Source of the DNA: Christiangramia sp. OXR-203
GTDB taxonomy: Bacteria > Bacteroidota > Bacteroidia > Flavobacteriales > Flavobacteriaceae
Assembly: GCF_034372165.1 (NCBI RefSeq)
Contig: NZ_CP139698.1
Location: forward strand, 1,736,001-1,800,000
Reading direction: 5' to 3'
DNA: 64,000 bases
Positions 1 through 9,028 of this stretch are shown here, piece after piece; positions within the stretch are counted from its first letter, which is position 1, and every line of letters begins with the position of its first letter. The notes under the pieces were generated by a model that made no database searches, was not told the DNA's origin, and saw only the letters and a program-made list of their open reading frames with translations. The position numbers and the translations under genes are program-made.

Positions 1-829
1 TTTAAATATCATTATTTCGAGTTTTATCTTTGGTCTCGGGCTTGATTACAGCATTTTTATTACTAATTCGTGCCTCAAAGAATATGAAACTGGTAAATCT
101 GAATTAAAAACCTATCAGGCATCCATCATTCTGTCGGTTATCACAACATTGCTAGGAATAGGTGCTTTGATTTTCGCTAAACATCCGGCTCTGAGATCCA
201 TTTCCATTGTTTCAATTATCGGAGTCCTTACGGCGGTTTCGGTAAGTTTTATACTTCAGCGTAGTTTGTTCCGAAAATTGATCTTTCAGCAATTTGGTTC
301 ATTATCCTTCAGAAGAAATAAGAAAAACTTTATTTCTGAAAAACTCTATCATAAAGAAGCAATTCTGAAGCATTATCGCTATCACACAACTTATTCTGAA
401 GCTAAAGCTGAATTCAGGCAACAGAGAGAAAAGTTTCTAAAGATATCACGTTATCTTGCTGAAGTGGATGATATCCTAGTTCTGAATTCTGGAATAGGGA
501 TCTTACCTTTATTCATCAAGATCAAGTATCCTCAAACCGAAGTATACAGCCTGGAATTGGATGAATCAAAAAGAGTAGCGGCAAGGAATGCTTATAGATT
601 GCGAAATGATAAAATCCATATTCTTGAGAGTGCTCAGGAACTTCCTTTGCTTAATAATTATATAATCCAGGGAGATATTCAGGATTCATCATTGCTCAAA
701 GATCTTTCTAAAAGTGCAGAAATGATGGTATTTCTGGATTCTGAAATGAAAACTCGCTGGTTGCTTGATCAAAATTTTGAACTTACGTATCGACAGAATG
801 ATATTCTAATTTATCGTAAACTGACTTAG
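1..829 (+). CDS. MMPL/RND-family exporter fused to a methyltransferase-like domain (5' truncated)
   Basis: The reading frame is open from base 2, so the gene begins outside the window. The first ~97 visible residues are the last transmembrane block of an MMPL/RND exporter: a GLGLDYSIF signature in an early helix, then hydrophobic helices ending near base 290. MMPL proteins export lipids or hydrophobic products across the inner membrane. After a basic linker (RRNKK) comes a soluble domain of ~170 residues that resembles a Rossmann methyltransferase: a glycine loop SGIGIL near base 490 followed by an acidic strand end (YSLELDES). The loop departs from the usual GxGxG, so SAM binding is uncertain. 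The stop codon abuts the next ATG with no gap, which implies co-translation with the C45 lipoprotein. The exporter call is firm; the methyltransferase-like reading is inference. Confidence 0.75.
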   Translation, partial: LNIIISSFIFGLGLDYSIFITNSCLKEYETGKSELKTYQASIILSVITTLLGIGALIFAKHPALRSISIVSIIGVLTAVSVSFILQRSLFRKLIFQQFGSLSFRRNKKNFISEKLYHKEAILKHYRYHTTYSEAKAEFRQQREKFLKISRYLAEVDDILVLNSGIGILPLFIKIKYPQTEVYSLELDESKRVAARNAYRLRNDKIHILESAQELPLLNNYIIQGDIQDSSLLKDLSKSAEMMVFLDSEMKTRWLLDQNFELTYRQNDILIYRKLT

Positions 830-2488
830 ATGAATAGGTTTATTCTACATTTTCTCATTTTATTAGTTTTCAATTCCTGCGGAATCAAAAAGTCTATGGA
901 GCACAAGCCAGATCTTAGCCGTTTTGAACAAATTGATACCACAAGAATTAAACATTCAGATAGTCTATACAGTTTGGGTAATAACCAGCTCTACCGGAAC
1001 GATCTTGGCGTATGGGAAATGTATCTTGAAGGAAATGCCCTGGAAAGAGGAGTTGCTCATGGAAGTCTTGGCCGGGAGCTCATACATCACCAGGAAAATG
1101 CCTTTATGTCCAAGCTTGAAGAAATGGTACCTTCAGAAGATTATCGGGGATTTCTAAAAACTTTTGTTAGTTGGTTTAACCGAAAACTGTACCTCCATGT
1201 TTCCGAAGAATATAAACAGGAGATATATGGGGTTTCGAGGTATGGCCTGAAAAAGTATGATGATTTCGCACCTGCTTATATTCGGATGCTTTATTTTCAT
1301 GGAGCTCATGATATTGGACATGCTTTACAGGATCTAATGTTGGTGGGATGCACAAGTTTTGCAGCCTGGGACGATAAAACCAGCGATGGAGAATTATTAA
1401 TAGGTAGGAATTTTGATTTTTATGCAGGTGACGATTTTGGCGAAAAAAAGATCGCAGCATTTGTGAAGCCCGAAGAAGGTCATAAGTTTATGATGTATAC
1501 CTGGGGCGGGATGATAGGTGCATTAAGTGGAATGAACATGCAGGGCATTACTGTAACTATCAATGCTGGAAAATCCAGAATGCCGCTGGTTGCTAAAACT
1601 CCCATTAGTCTGTTGGCAAGGGAAATTTTGCAATATGCCGGTACAATTGAAGAGGCAATTGACATTGCGAAAAATCGTGAAGTGTTTGTTTCAGAATCTA
1701 TCATGGTTGGAAGTGGAGATGAAAAAAGAACAGTTTTGATTGAAGTCTCGCCGGGTAATTTTGGAGTATATGAAGTGGAGAATCGTGATCAACTAGTTTG
1801 TAGTAATCATTTCCAAAGTGAAGCCTATTCTCATGATAAGAAGAATAAGCTAACCCGTGAGGAAGGTCACACTCAGTACCGTTACGACCGAATGCAGCAA
1901 TTGCTCGATGAGGAGGACAAATTGAATCCATTTAAGGCGGTTGAGATTCTTAGAAATCGGCAGGGTCTGGACGAGCAGTCGATTGGAATGGGCAATGAAA
2001 AAGCAATTAACCAGCTCTTAGCGCATCACGGAATCGTTTTTAAACCGGCGGAAAGAAAGGTTTGGGTAAGCTCAAATCCTTACCAGATGGGAGAATTTAT
2101 ACATTATGATCTAAACCAGGTTTTCGCAGATTACGAGAAGGGCATTAAATCGAGCTCAGTGTCAACGAAGGAATTTAATATACCAGCAAGCAGTTTTCTT
2201 CAAACCCAGGAATATCAAGACTACGAAGCCTTTAGAGCACTAGAAAACGACGTTAAACGTGACTTGAATGGCGATAAACCTTTAAGTGAGGAGAGTGCCA
2301 TACAACTTGTGCAACTTAATCCAGATTTTTGGGAGGCGTGGTATTTGGCAGGCAGGATCTATTATGAGAATAAGGATTACAAAAACGCGTTAATTCATTT
2401 TAAACAAGCCCGAAAAAGAGAAATTACGACCATTCCAGATTTAAGGGAAGTTGAGAAGATGATCATGAAATCGACCGGAAAAATTTAA
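830..2488 (+). CDS. C45-family autoproteolytic acyltransferase/hydrolase lipoprotein with C-terminal TPR
   Basis: 552 residues. A hydrophobic leader ends in a lipobox-like FNSC with Cys17, suggesting an outer-membrane or periplasmic lipoprotein. The core resembles the penicillin acyl-transferase (acyl-CoA:6-APA acyltransferase, peptidase C45) family, Ntn hydrolases that cleave themselves to expose an N-terminal Cys. The GCTSF motif places that nucleophile at Cys174, followed by the typical GRNFDF segment about 20 residues on. A single TPR-like helical pair (residues ~499-535) ends the protein. It starts directly after the MMPL stop codon, and a CoA-ligase-like gene follows 6 nt downstream, so the three are probably one operon. 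The substrate is unknown; amide or ester acyl transfer onto an exported product is a reasonable inference from the neighbours. Confidence 0.75.
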   Translation: MNRFILHFLILLVFNSCGIKKSMEHKPDLSRFEQIDTTRIKHSDSLYSLGNNQLYRNDLGVWEMYLEGNALERGVAHGSLGRELIHHQENAFMSKLEEMVPSEDYRGFLKTFVSWFNRKLYLHVSEEYKQEIYGVSRYGLKKYDDFAPAYIRMLYFHGAHDIGHALQDLMLVGCTSFAAWDDKTSDGELLIGRNFDFYAGDDFGEKKIAAFVKPEEGHKFMMYTWGGMIGALSGMNMQGITVTINAGKSRMPLVAKTPISLLAREILQYAGTIEEAIDIAKNREVFVSESIMVGSGDEKRTVLIEVSPGNFGVYEVENRDQLVCSNHFQSEAYSHDKKNKLTREEGHTQYRYDRMQQLLDEEDKLNPFKAVEILRNRQGLDEQSIGMGNEKAINQLLAHHGIVFKPAERKVWVSSNPYQMGEFIHYDLNQVFADYEKGIKSSSVSTKEFNIPASSFLQTQEYQDYEAFRALENDVKRDLNGDKPLSEESAIQLVQLNPDFWEAWYLAGRIYYENKDYKNALIHFKQARKREITTIPDLREVEKMIMKSTGKI

Positions 2489-2494
2489 TTAGAA

Positions 2495-3748
2495 GTGCAG
2501 CAGTCAGATCGAAAAAAGCAGTGGCAAAGAATTCAGCAGCAGCTGAGCTATACATTCAGAACATCCAGATTCTATCAGCGTGTTTTCCAGGAGCATTGCG
2601 TACAAGTCGATTGTATCACCAGCTATGAAGATTTTTCAAAATTACCTATAACTACCAAAGAACAACTTCAGCAATATAATGAGGATTTTATCTCCATTCC
2701 ACAGGAACAGATTATAGATCATGTTACCACAAGCGGTACTCTTGGTGAGCCGGTTTCCTACTATCTTAATGAGTATGATCTCGAAAGGCTAGCTGAGAAT
2801 GAGTCCCGTTCTTTTAAACTTGCCGGAATTACGAGGCAGGATAAAGTTTTGATCACCACAACACTGGATCGAAGATTTATGGCCGGAATGGCTTATTTTC
2901 TAGGTCTTAGAAAATTAGGTGCTGGAGCGATCAGAACCGGAGGTGGTTTGCCGGGATTACAATGGGAAAGTATTTTTAGATTTAAACCAGAATACATTAT
3001 AGCTGTTCCTTCTTTCCTTCTGAAACTCATTCAATATGCTGAAGAAAATCAGATTGATTATCAAAACTCATCTATTCGGTCGGCAATATGTATTGGTGAA
3101 CCCCTGCGAACTTCCAACTTTGAGCTGAATAGTCTTGGTCAAAAAATTTCTTCCTTATGGGACATTGAGTTGTTTTCTACTTATGCTTCAACCGAGATGG
3201 CTACTGCCTTTACAGAGTGTTACAAGCATAAGGGCAATCATGTCCCGGAAGACCTTATTTTTACTGAAGTCCTTGATCAGGATGGCAATCACGTTGCGGC
3301 AGGTGAAATAGGAGAGCTGATAGTTACACCACTAAACGTGCAAAGTATGCCGCTTATTCGTTTTGCCACAGGTGATATGTTAACTTATACAGATACAGCT
3401 TGTGAATGCGGCAGGAAAGGAAGACGGTTAGGACCAGTAATTGGTAGAAAGCAACAAAAGATAAAACTTAAAGGGACCAGTCTTTATCCACAGCATATCA
3501 TTGAAATATTAAACAGGTTTAATGGACTCCAAAATTTCATCATTGAAGTTTCTCTGGATAAAAATGGTGTTGACCGACTTAAAATATTGATTCCGGAAAG
3601 TTTCAGGGAAATTGAAAGTCTGAAGGAGCATCTAAAAGCATTCCTGAATGTATTGCCTGAGATTCGCTTAGAAGATTCTAAAACTCTTCAGTATCTTAAA
3701 TTTCCTGCTAATAGTAGGAAGCCAAAAATCTTTTACGATCTACGTTAA
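2495..3748 (+). CDS. PaaK/F390-synthetase-like adenylate-forming enzyme
   Basis: 417 residues, read from a GTG start; no ATG lies close upstream in frame. It has the ATP-binding signature TTSGTLGEP (residues ~79-87), the YASTEMA motif (~228) and the PaaK-type C-terminal lid with a CECGRKGRR segment and a KLKGTSLYP turn. This is the phenylacetate-CoA ligase/CapK/F390 synthetase branch of the ANL superfamily, which activates a carboxylate as acyl-AMP and passes it to CoA or another acceptor. Together with the MMPL exporter and the C45 acyltransferase it suggests activation, transfer and export of an acyl or aryl acid, a gene set reminiscent of aryl polyene/flexirubin loci (from memory, not verified). 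Its 3' end overlaps the convergent methyltransferase gene by 9 nt. Confidence 0.75.
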   Translation: MQQSDRKKQWQRIQQQLSYTFRTSRFYQRVFQEHCVQVDCITSYEDFSKLPITTKEQLQQYNEDFISIPQEQIIDHVTTSGTLGEPVSYYLNEYDLERLAENESRSFKLAGITRQDKVLITTTLDRRFMAGMAYFLGLRKLGAGAIRTGGGLPGLQWESIFRFKPEYIIAVPSFLLKLIQYAEENQIDYQNSSIRSAICIGEPLRTSNFELNSLGQKISSLWDIELFSTYASTEMATAFTECYKHKGNHVPEDLIFTEVLDQDGNHVAAGEIGELIVTPLNVQSMPLIRFATGDMLTYTDTACECGRKGRRLGPVIGRKQQKIKLKGTSLYPQHIIEILNRFNGLQNFIIEVSLDKNGVDRLKILIPESFREIESLKEHLKAFLNVLPEIRLEDSKTLQYLKFPANSRKPKIFYDLR

Positions 3749-4933
3749 TTTTGCCTTTTTACCAAAAATTACGATTTTCTCATCTTCCAGGTTTGTAGTA
3801 AAGAAGATGTAATCACTTCCTCCATCCTGAATTCTGTATTTCTTCCGAATATTTTCTACTGAATCTGGAAAATTCCTGGTGGTGATATTAGCTTTTTTAT
3901 TTTTCAATCTTTTCTTTAGCCTCTTGTCTTTAAAACTCTTAACTTCAGTTATTTGAAATTGACGTCCAGGAAATTCTTTAATCAGTGTTTCCGAAGTATA
4001 GATATGAGAATGATCATGCAGTTTTGGAATTCCAAATGTAGTGCTGATTTCTGTGAATAATCCGCTTTTCATGATCGCAGCGTTCGGCTCGTAGAGATAA
4101 TTTAAAGGTTTGGATAGAACCGTATTCAAGGTTTTTATCTCTGTGTCAAAACTAAACTTTTGCACCTTTTTTCCCTGGAAGTTGATGGTAGTCAGTTTAA
4201 GAGCAGATTTCCAGTTCTTTTCAATTAGCCAAAGCAACTCTTTTACCTCATTATTAACCGCAATGACATGAATCTCCTTAACAGAATGAAGTTCACGGAG
4301 TCCTGCTGTGATATCGAGGATGGGGGAAGTTTTTAGAAGAATATGATCAGACTTTTCAAGTAAGAAATCGAGTTCTTCTGGAATATCTGGTGTACAATCT
4401 GATAAATGGTAGACTTTACTGCCATGTTCATCACGTCTTGCAGGATCTGCATAGATCCAGTCAAATTTCTGGCTGGTTTGCTTTAGTAATTCTAGGCTAT
4501 CTCCGTAATTGACTCTAATATTTGAAGCCCCTAATTCTCTGAAATTATGATCAGCTATTTCAGAAAGCTCTTTATTCATTTCGTAATACTGAAAACTGTC
4601 AAATTTCTTTGCCAGGAAAAAGGTGTCTATACCTAAGCCTCCGGTAAGATCGGCCCCAGAAGAACCTTCTATTAATCCTGATTTATATTCAGCAGTGATC
4701 TGAGATGATGTTTGCTCCAGATTAAGTTTAGGAGGATAAAGTATTCGCGGGTTATTAAAAAAAAGTGGAAATTTCTTTTCTGCAATGCGTATGCCTTTTA
4801 TTTGCGTTGCGATATCCTGAATTTTGATATGGTCGAAAGGGCTACCTTTTAAGATCAGAGCAGGTAGGTCCTTCTTCTGATTCTCTCTTATAAAACTTTG
4901 GATTTCTTTCTCTAAAAGTGCCTCCTGAAGCAT
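3740..4933 (-). CDS. Class I SAM-dependent methyltransferase with THUMP-like C-terminal domain
   Basis: 397 residues. A central Rossmann fold carries the SAM loop DLTGGLGID (residues ~95-103), an acidic strand end (YEMNKE) and a YADPARRD motif resembling the catalytic [DN]PP[YF]-type loop of RNA/protein N-methyltransferases. The N-terminal ~90 residues are helical, and the C-terminal ~120 basic residues match the THUMP-like domain of this Bacteroidota family. An RNA substrate is the natural inference, but none is established to my knowledge. It is the last gene of the minus-strand operon that starts at tsaD, 4 nt after the AI-2E-type transporter, and it slightly overlaps the convergent PaaK-like gene. 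Confidence 0.8.
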   Translation of the reverse strand: MLQEALLEKEIQSFIRENQKKDLPALILKGSPFDHIKIQDIATQIKGIRIAEKKFPLFFNNPRILYPPKLNLEQTSSQITAEYKSGLIEGSSGADLTGGLGIDTFFLAKKFDSFQYYEMNKELSEIADHNFRELGASNIRVNYGDSLELLKQTSQKFDWIYADPARRDEHGSKVYHLSDCTPDIPEELDFLLEKSDHILLKTSPILDITAGLRELHSVKEIHVIAVNNEVKELLWLIEKNWKSALKLTTINFQGKKVQKFSFDTEIKTLNTVLSKPLNYLYEPNAAIMKSGLFTEISTTFGIPKLHDHSHIYTSETLIKEFPGRQFQITEVKSFKDKRLKKRLKNKKANITTRNFPDSVENIRKKYRIQDGGSDYIFFTTNLEDEKIVIFGKKAKLT

Positions 4934-4937
4934 CTAA

Positions 4938-6026
4938 TTATAGATCTCTGGTTAATCGTTTCACGATCTTGTACTCACTTAAAGATTCTTTAGCGATCAC
5001 CTTTAGCGCGGTATAAAAAGGAACTGCGACTACCATCCCTGCGATCCCGAACATAAGTCCGGCAATTAGGATAATAAGAAATATTTCAAGTGGATGGGAT
5101 TTTACACTAGCTCCAAATATCATGGGCTGTGAAATAAAGTTATCTATTAGTTGACAGATTGCATAACCCATCATCACGTAAATCAATCTTGGAAGAATGA
5201 CGCTACTGAAATCTGCACCAAGAAAACTGGATATCACGAACAAAGCCATTAAAATTCCTGCTAAAAGTGGTCCCAGATATGGAACAAGATTCAGGAACGC
5301 GCAAATAAAAGCGATGGCAATAGGATTATTGATCTCAAAGACACTAAGTAAAATGGAGTAGAGGAAGAACAATACTGCAATTTGCATAGTTAATCCTACA
5401 AAATATCGACTTAATAGTACCTTGATCTTATTAAAAACTCTTTGAAATTTCTTTTCTTCACCGCGATTGGCAAAAACAAGAATACTATTCAACATTAACT
5501 TGGAATCCTTCAGAAAGAAAAAGGAAATAAAAATTATCGAAAAGACAGCAATCATGGTTGTTCCCAGTATTCCGAAGACATTATTTAAGAATTGCGGAAT
5601 TAGACCAACATCGAAATTTCGTACAAACTCACTTCGTTTAAGACCTTCAATTAAGTTTAACTCGTTAACTCCCAGATAATTATTGACCTGATCGTTTAGA
5701 TCATTCAGGTCACTCTTAAAAGCTTCAATATCAATCTGTCCTAAATATTTACTTTGTTCAATAATAATAGGAACGAAAACAAAAATAATACCTACAAAGA
5801 TGGATAGGACCAGCAAAAGCACCGTAATTACAGCTAATTGGTTGGGGAGTTTCAGCTTATTCCGAAGGAAAATTACGACAGGTCTACCAACTAGTGCTAT
5901 GATACCGGCTATAGCGATATAAACGATTACCGACTGGATTTCCCATAGAAAATAGAGCGCCAGGACGATACCAATCATGATACCTACTGCTCGTAATATA
6001 CCGTTCGCGAATTCTTTTGCTTTCAC
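4938..6026 (-). CDS. AI-2E family transporter (PerM/YdiK type)
   Basis: 362 residues with about seven to eight hydrophobic helices. The order is two N-terminal helices, a long amphipathic periplasmic-type stretch (residues ~90-150), then clustered C-terminal helices including the conserved NLVPYLGPLLAG motif (residues ~244-255). The family was named for autoinducer-2 export, but members also act in ion or proton antiport, so no substrate is assigned. It lies 23 nt after the TrmH-type methyltransferase gene and 4 nt before the THUMP-like methyltransferase gene, so it is probably in the tsaD operon. Confidence 0.85.
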   Translation of the reverse strand: MKAKEFANGILRAVGIMIGIVLALYFLWEIQSVIVYIAIAGIIALVGRPVVIFLRNKLKLPNQLAVITVLLLVLSIFVGIIFVFVPIIIEQSKYLGQIDIEAFKSDLNDLNDQVNNYLGVNELNLIEGLKRSEFVRNFDVGLIPQFLNNVFGILGTTMIAVFSIIFISFFFLKDSKLMLNSILVFANRGEEKKFQRVFNKIKVLLSRYFVGLTMQIAVLFFLYSILLSVFEINNPIAIAFICAFLNLVPYLGPLLAGILMALFVISSFLGADFSSVILPRLIYVMMGYAICQLIDNFISQPMIFGASVKSHPLEIFLIILIAGLMFGIAGMVVAVPFYTALKVIAKESLSEYKIVKRLTRDL

Positions 6027-6049
6027 AGCGTAAATATATTATTTCTTAC

Positions 6050-6553
6050 TTAACTGCGCACCACTTTTGTAATTTCATACAAAGCAATTCCCAGTGATTG
6101 GGCGACATTCATGCTACTGTTTTTTCCAAACATCTCGATATGATATGCAGAGTCACAGTTTTTTAAAATTTCTTCGGAAACGCCGTGCCTCTCGTTTCCG
6201 GCTACTAAAAGGATATTTTCAGCCACAAGTTTAAACTCTGAGATAGGCCTACTTTCTGAGGTGATCTCGACCGCAGTCATTCTATAGCCGTTGCTTTTAA
6301 GATCGCTAATCACTTGGGTGGCATCTTCGTAAACTTCAAAATCCACTGTAGTATGTGTATTTCTGGCTGTTCTTTTTAATCGGTTACTGTTTAGATTTGG
6401 AACGGTTCCATGAAAAATAAGTTTTTCAACTCCAAAAGCATCGGCAAGGCGAAAGATACTGCCAATGTTTGCTTCACTTGTGATGTTGTCTAACAGCAAA
6501 ATTACTGGAAATTGTATGTTCTCGAAGTTCGTGGTGTCGTGAGTAAGTTGCAT
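6050..6553 (-). CDS. SpoU/TrmH-family RNA 2'-O-methyltransferase
   Basis: 167 residues, a single SPOUT domain without the N-terminal substrate-binding extension found in RlmB. Motif 1 (NITSEANIGSIFRLADAFG, residues ~23-41), motif 2 (AGNERHGVS, ~118-126) and motif 3 (SSMNVAQSLGIALYE, ~146-160) of the trefoil-knot fold are all clear. The family methylates a ribose 2'-OH in tRNA or rRNA using SAM. The compact size resembles TrmL or TrmH, but the target base cannot be told from sequence. It starts 2 nt after the DUF4159 gene, within the tsaD operon. Confidence 0.88.
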   Translation of the reverse strand: MQLTHDTTNFENIQFPVILLLDNITSEANIGSIFRLADAFGVEKLIFHGTVPNLNSNRLKRTARNTHTTVDFEVYEDATQVISDLKSNGYRMTAVEITSESRPISEFKLVAENILLVAGNERHGVSEEILKNCDSAYHIEMFGKNSSMNVAQSLGIALYEITKVVRS

Positions 6554-6555
6554 AG

Positions 6556-7203
6556 CTAGTTTTCGAATGCGTATTTGATGATGTTTGCTCCCATTTGCAA
6601 TGCTTTTAGCCGAATTTCTTCCGGGTCATTGTGAACTTCCTGACTTTCCCAGCCATCACCAAGATCACTTTCTACGGTGTATAAAATCAGTAATCTGCCG
6701 TTTTCAAAGATTCCCAATGCCTGAGGTCTTTGCGCATCATGTTCATGGATTTTTGGCAGTCCGTTAGGAAATTCGAACTGATTCCTGAAAATTTCGTGGT
6801 TCGCGGGGACTTCCTGAAGATTTTGGTCGGGAAATAATTCTTTTAGCAAAGGCCGGATATACTCATCCATTCCGTAATTGTCATCGATATGCAGGAATCC
6901 GCCGCTCAATAAGTATTGCCTGAGATTTTCTTTTTCAACTTCGCTAAATACCACATTTCCATGTCCGGTCATATGCATAAACGGATATTGATAAATATCA
7001 GTGCTTCCTGGCTCTACAGTTTCCGGTTTTTCATTTAAAGAAGTTTGTAAGTTCTTATTACAGAATTTAATAAGATTAGGTAGGGCAGTTGGATTCGCAT
7101 ACCAATCTCCACCACCATTATATTTTAGAACGGCAATTTCCTGCCCATTTACCTTAAACGATACCAGCATTAAAAAGAGAATTCCGAATGCGAACTTTTT
7201 CAT
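6556..7203 (-). CDS. DUF4159 domain-containing secreted protein
   Basis: 215 residues from the ATG at 7203. This start is preferred over one 33 nt upstream because it gives a clean signal peptide (MKKFAFGIL...VNGQE) and an ATGA overlap with the rsmE stop codon. The mature protein is the DUF4159 domain, with the family motifs MTGHGNVVFS and GGFLHIDDNYGMDEYIRP. The fold resembles class I glutamine-amidotransferase-like or ThuA-like domains; no activity is established. In many Bacteroidota it occurs in gliding or envelope gene neighbourhoods, but here it sits between two RNA methyltransferase genes. Confidence 0.85.
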   Translation of the reverse strand: MKKFAFGILFLMLVSFKVNGQEIAVLKYNGGGDWYANPTALPNLIKFCNKNLQTSLNEKPETVEPGSTDIYQYPFMHMTGHGNVVFSEVEKENLRQYLLSGGFLHIDDNYGMDEYIRPLLKELFPDQNLQEVPANHEIFRNQFEFPNGLPKIHEHDAQRPQALGIFENGRLLILYTVESDLGDGWESQEVHNDPEEIRLKALQMGANIIKYAFEN

Positions 7204-7913
7204 GAATTTTGATTGATGAGTGCGACTGTGTGACATGCTGCAATCGCTGCAGTTTCAGTCCGTAATCTGCTTTCTCCAAGACTTATTTGCTGCCAGTTTT
7301 CTTTCATCGCAGTTTTTATCTCGTTGGAACTAAAATCTCCTTCAGGACCAATTAAAATATTGATAGTGCTATTGGCCTTCAATTTATTCTGAAGATAGGG
7401 TTTCTTTTCGTCATCCTCGCAGTGAGCAATTAATCTCATACCTTGCATTTCTGTCTGCATTAATTCAGAAAAACTAACAGGGTCGTTCAATTTTGGGAAA
7501 TGCATATGCAGGGATTGTTTCATAGCGCTCAATAGCACTCGTTGATAACGTTCCAGTTTGACGGTTTTGCGTTCACTATGATCACAAATAACCGGCGTAA
7601 TTTCGTGCACACCAATCTCCATCGCTTTTTCCAGAAACCACTCATAGCGATCGTTCATCTTCGTAGGTGCAACAATCATATGTAAATAATAGGGTGGTGC
7701 TGGCTGACTTTCAAAAGAACTGATATTTGCAACACATTGTTTTACATCAGCCAGTATGATCTGAGCCTTAAATAACATCCCGTTTCCATTAGTAATGCTT
7801 AACTCGTCACCTTCAGTTTTCCGCAATACTTTTACAATATGCCTGCTTTCATCCTTCGGAAAAATTACCTGTTTATCGTTTTCTGAAATATTTGGATTGT
7901 AAAATAGCTGCAT
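7200..7913 (-). CDS. rsmE: 16S rRNA (uracil-1498-N3)-methyltransferase RsmE
   Basis: 237 residues, the usual length. An N-terminal PUA-like RNA-binding domain (MQLFYNPNI, HIVKVLR) is followed by a SPOUT methyltransferase domain with the SAM-site motif IGPEGDFSSNEI (residues ~191-202) and the knot segment LGESRLRTETAA (~212-223). RsmE methylates U1498 in helix 44 of 16S rRNA in assembled 30S subunits. It starts 1 nt after the tsaD stop codon and its own stop overlaps the DUF4159 start, so the genes are translationally coupled. Confidence 0.95.
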   Translation of the reverse strand: MQLFYNPNISENDKQVIFPKDESRHIVKVLRKTEGDELSITNGNGMLFKAQIILADVKQCVANISSFESQPAPPYYLHMIVAPTKMNDRYEWFLEKAMEIGVHEITPVICDHSERKTVKLERYQRVLLSAMKQSLHMHFPKLNDPVSFSELMQTEMQGMRLIAHCEDDEKKPYLQNKLKANSTINILIGPEGDFSSNEIKTAMKENWQQISLGESRLRTETAAIAACHTVALINQNS

Positions 7914-7914
7914 A

Positions 7915-8937
7915 TTATATTTTATATCGCGATTGCGCGGTTACCGAAAAATCGGCAAAATCTTTTTGTAGGTATTTGTGATAGCCAGCGATCCCGATCA
8001 TTGCAGCATTATCTGTCGTGTATTCAAACTTCGGAATAAAACATTTCCAGCCCCATTTTTTTTCAGCATCAACCAAAGCCTGGCGTATTCCACTATTTGC
8101 AGAAACTCCGCCACCAATCGCCACCTGGTTGATCCCGGTGTTTTTTACTGCCTTTTTCAATTTATCCATTAAAATTCCTATGATGGTATATTGAATAGAG
8201 GCGCAAATATCTTTTAGATTTTTCTCGACAAATTCAGGATCTTCTTTTGTTTTCTTCTGAATAAAATATAACACAGCTGTCTTAAAACCGCTAAAACTGA
8301 AGTTCAGGTCATCAACTTTCGGCTTAGTAAATTGAAAAGCTTTTGGGTCACCTTCTCTGGCGTATTTATCTATTAACGGGCCTCCGGGATAGGGTAGTCC
8401 TAATATTTTTGCGCTTTTATCAAAAGCTTCACCAACTGCATCGTCCAGGGTTTCACCAATAACTTCCATATCAAAATAATCTGAAACCTTCACGATTTGG
8501 GTATGTCCGCCACTTATGGTCATAGCCAGAAATGGAAATTCCGGCTTGTCAAATCCTTCTTCTTCGATAAAATGTGCCAGGATATGTGCCTGCATATGAT
8601 TAACCTCGATTAAAGGAACATCCAGACCCATTGCGAGTGACTTGGCAAAAGAGGTGCCTACGAGCAAAGAACCCATAAGTCCCGGACCTCTTGTAAATGC
8701 AATTGCAGAGAGATCTTTTTTGTCGATATTTGCCTTTTCCAAAGCCTGATGAATCACCGGAACTATATTCTGTTGATGCGCTCGTGATGCAAGTTCTGGA
8801 ACAACTCCACCATATTGTTTATGTACTTCCTGAGTTGCGACAATATTGGATAGAATTTTACCGTTGGAGAGTACGGCAGCCGCCGTATCATCACAGGAAG
8901 ATTCTATAGCGAGAATGTTTATTAAATGATCAGCCAT
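7915..8937 (-). CDS. tsaD: tRNA N6-adenosine threonylcarbamoyltransferase TsaD
   Basis: 340 residues from the ATG at 8937. The frame is open further upstream, but the added residues are not family-like and the start at MADHLINILAIESSCDDT fits the usual length. Conserved elements are the ESSCDDT N-terminus, the HMQAH metal-binding motif (residues ~115-119), the SGGHTQ loop and the GGVSAN motif near the C-terminus. TsaD transfers the threonylcarbamoyl group to A37 of ANN-decoding tRNAs together with TsaB, TsaE and TsaC. It is the first gene of a minus-strand run ending at 3740, preceded by a TAACTTTG promoter box. Confidence 0.97.
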   Translation of the reverse strand: MADHLINILAIESSCDDTAAAVLSNGKILSNIVATQEVHKQYGGVVPELASRAHQQNIVPVIHQALEKANIDKKDLSAIAFTRGPGLMGSLLVGTSFAKSLAMGLDVPLIEVNHMQAHILAHFIEEEGFDKPEFPFLAMTISGGHTQIVKVSDYFDMEVIGETLDDAVGEAFDKSAKILGLPYPGGPLIDKYAREGDPKAFQFTKPKVDDLNFSFSGFKTAVLYFIQKKTKEDPEFVEKNLKDICASIQYTIIGILMDKLKKAVKNTGINQVAIGGGVSANSGIRQALVDAEKKWGWKCFIPKFEYTTDNAAMIGIAGYHKYLQKDFADFSVTAQSRYKI

Positions 8938-8973
8938 CAGATTTATTTGGGAATAGATATTGTAAATTAGTCG

Positions 8974-9001
8974 CAAAGTTAAAACATAAAAACGTATCAA
9001 A
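8974..9001 (-). promoter_or_regulatory. Putative flavobacterial promoter of the tsaD operon
   Basis: Read on the minus strand, TTTG (9001-8998) is followed after 16 nt by TAACTTTG (8981-8974), an exact match to the Bacteroidota -7 element TAnnTTTG. The start codon of tsaD lies 37 nt further on. The spacing to the -33 box is slightly short. Confidence 0.5.
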
Positions 9002-9028
9002 AAATTCTGGAAAATACTAACGAAAACA

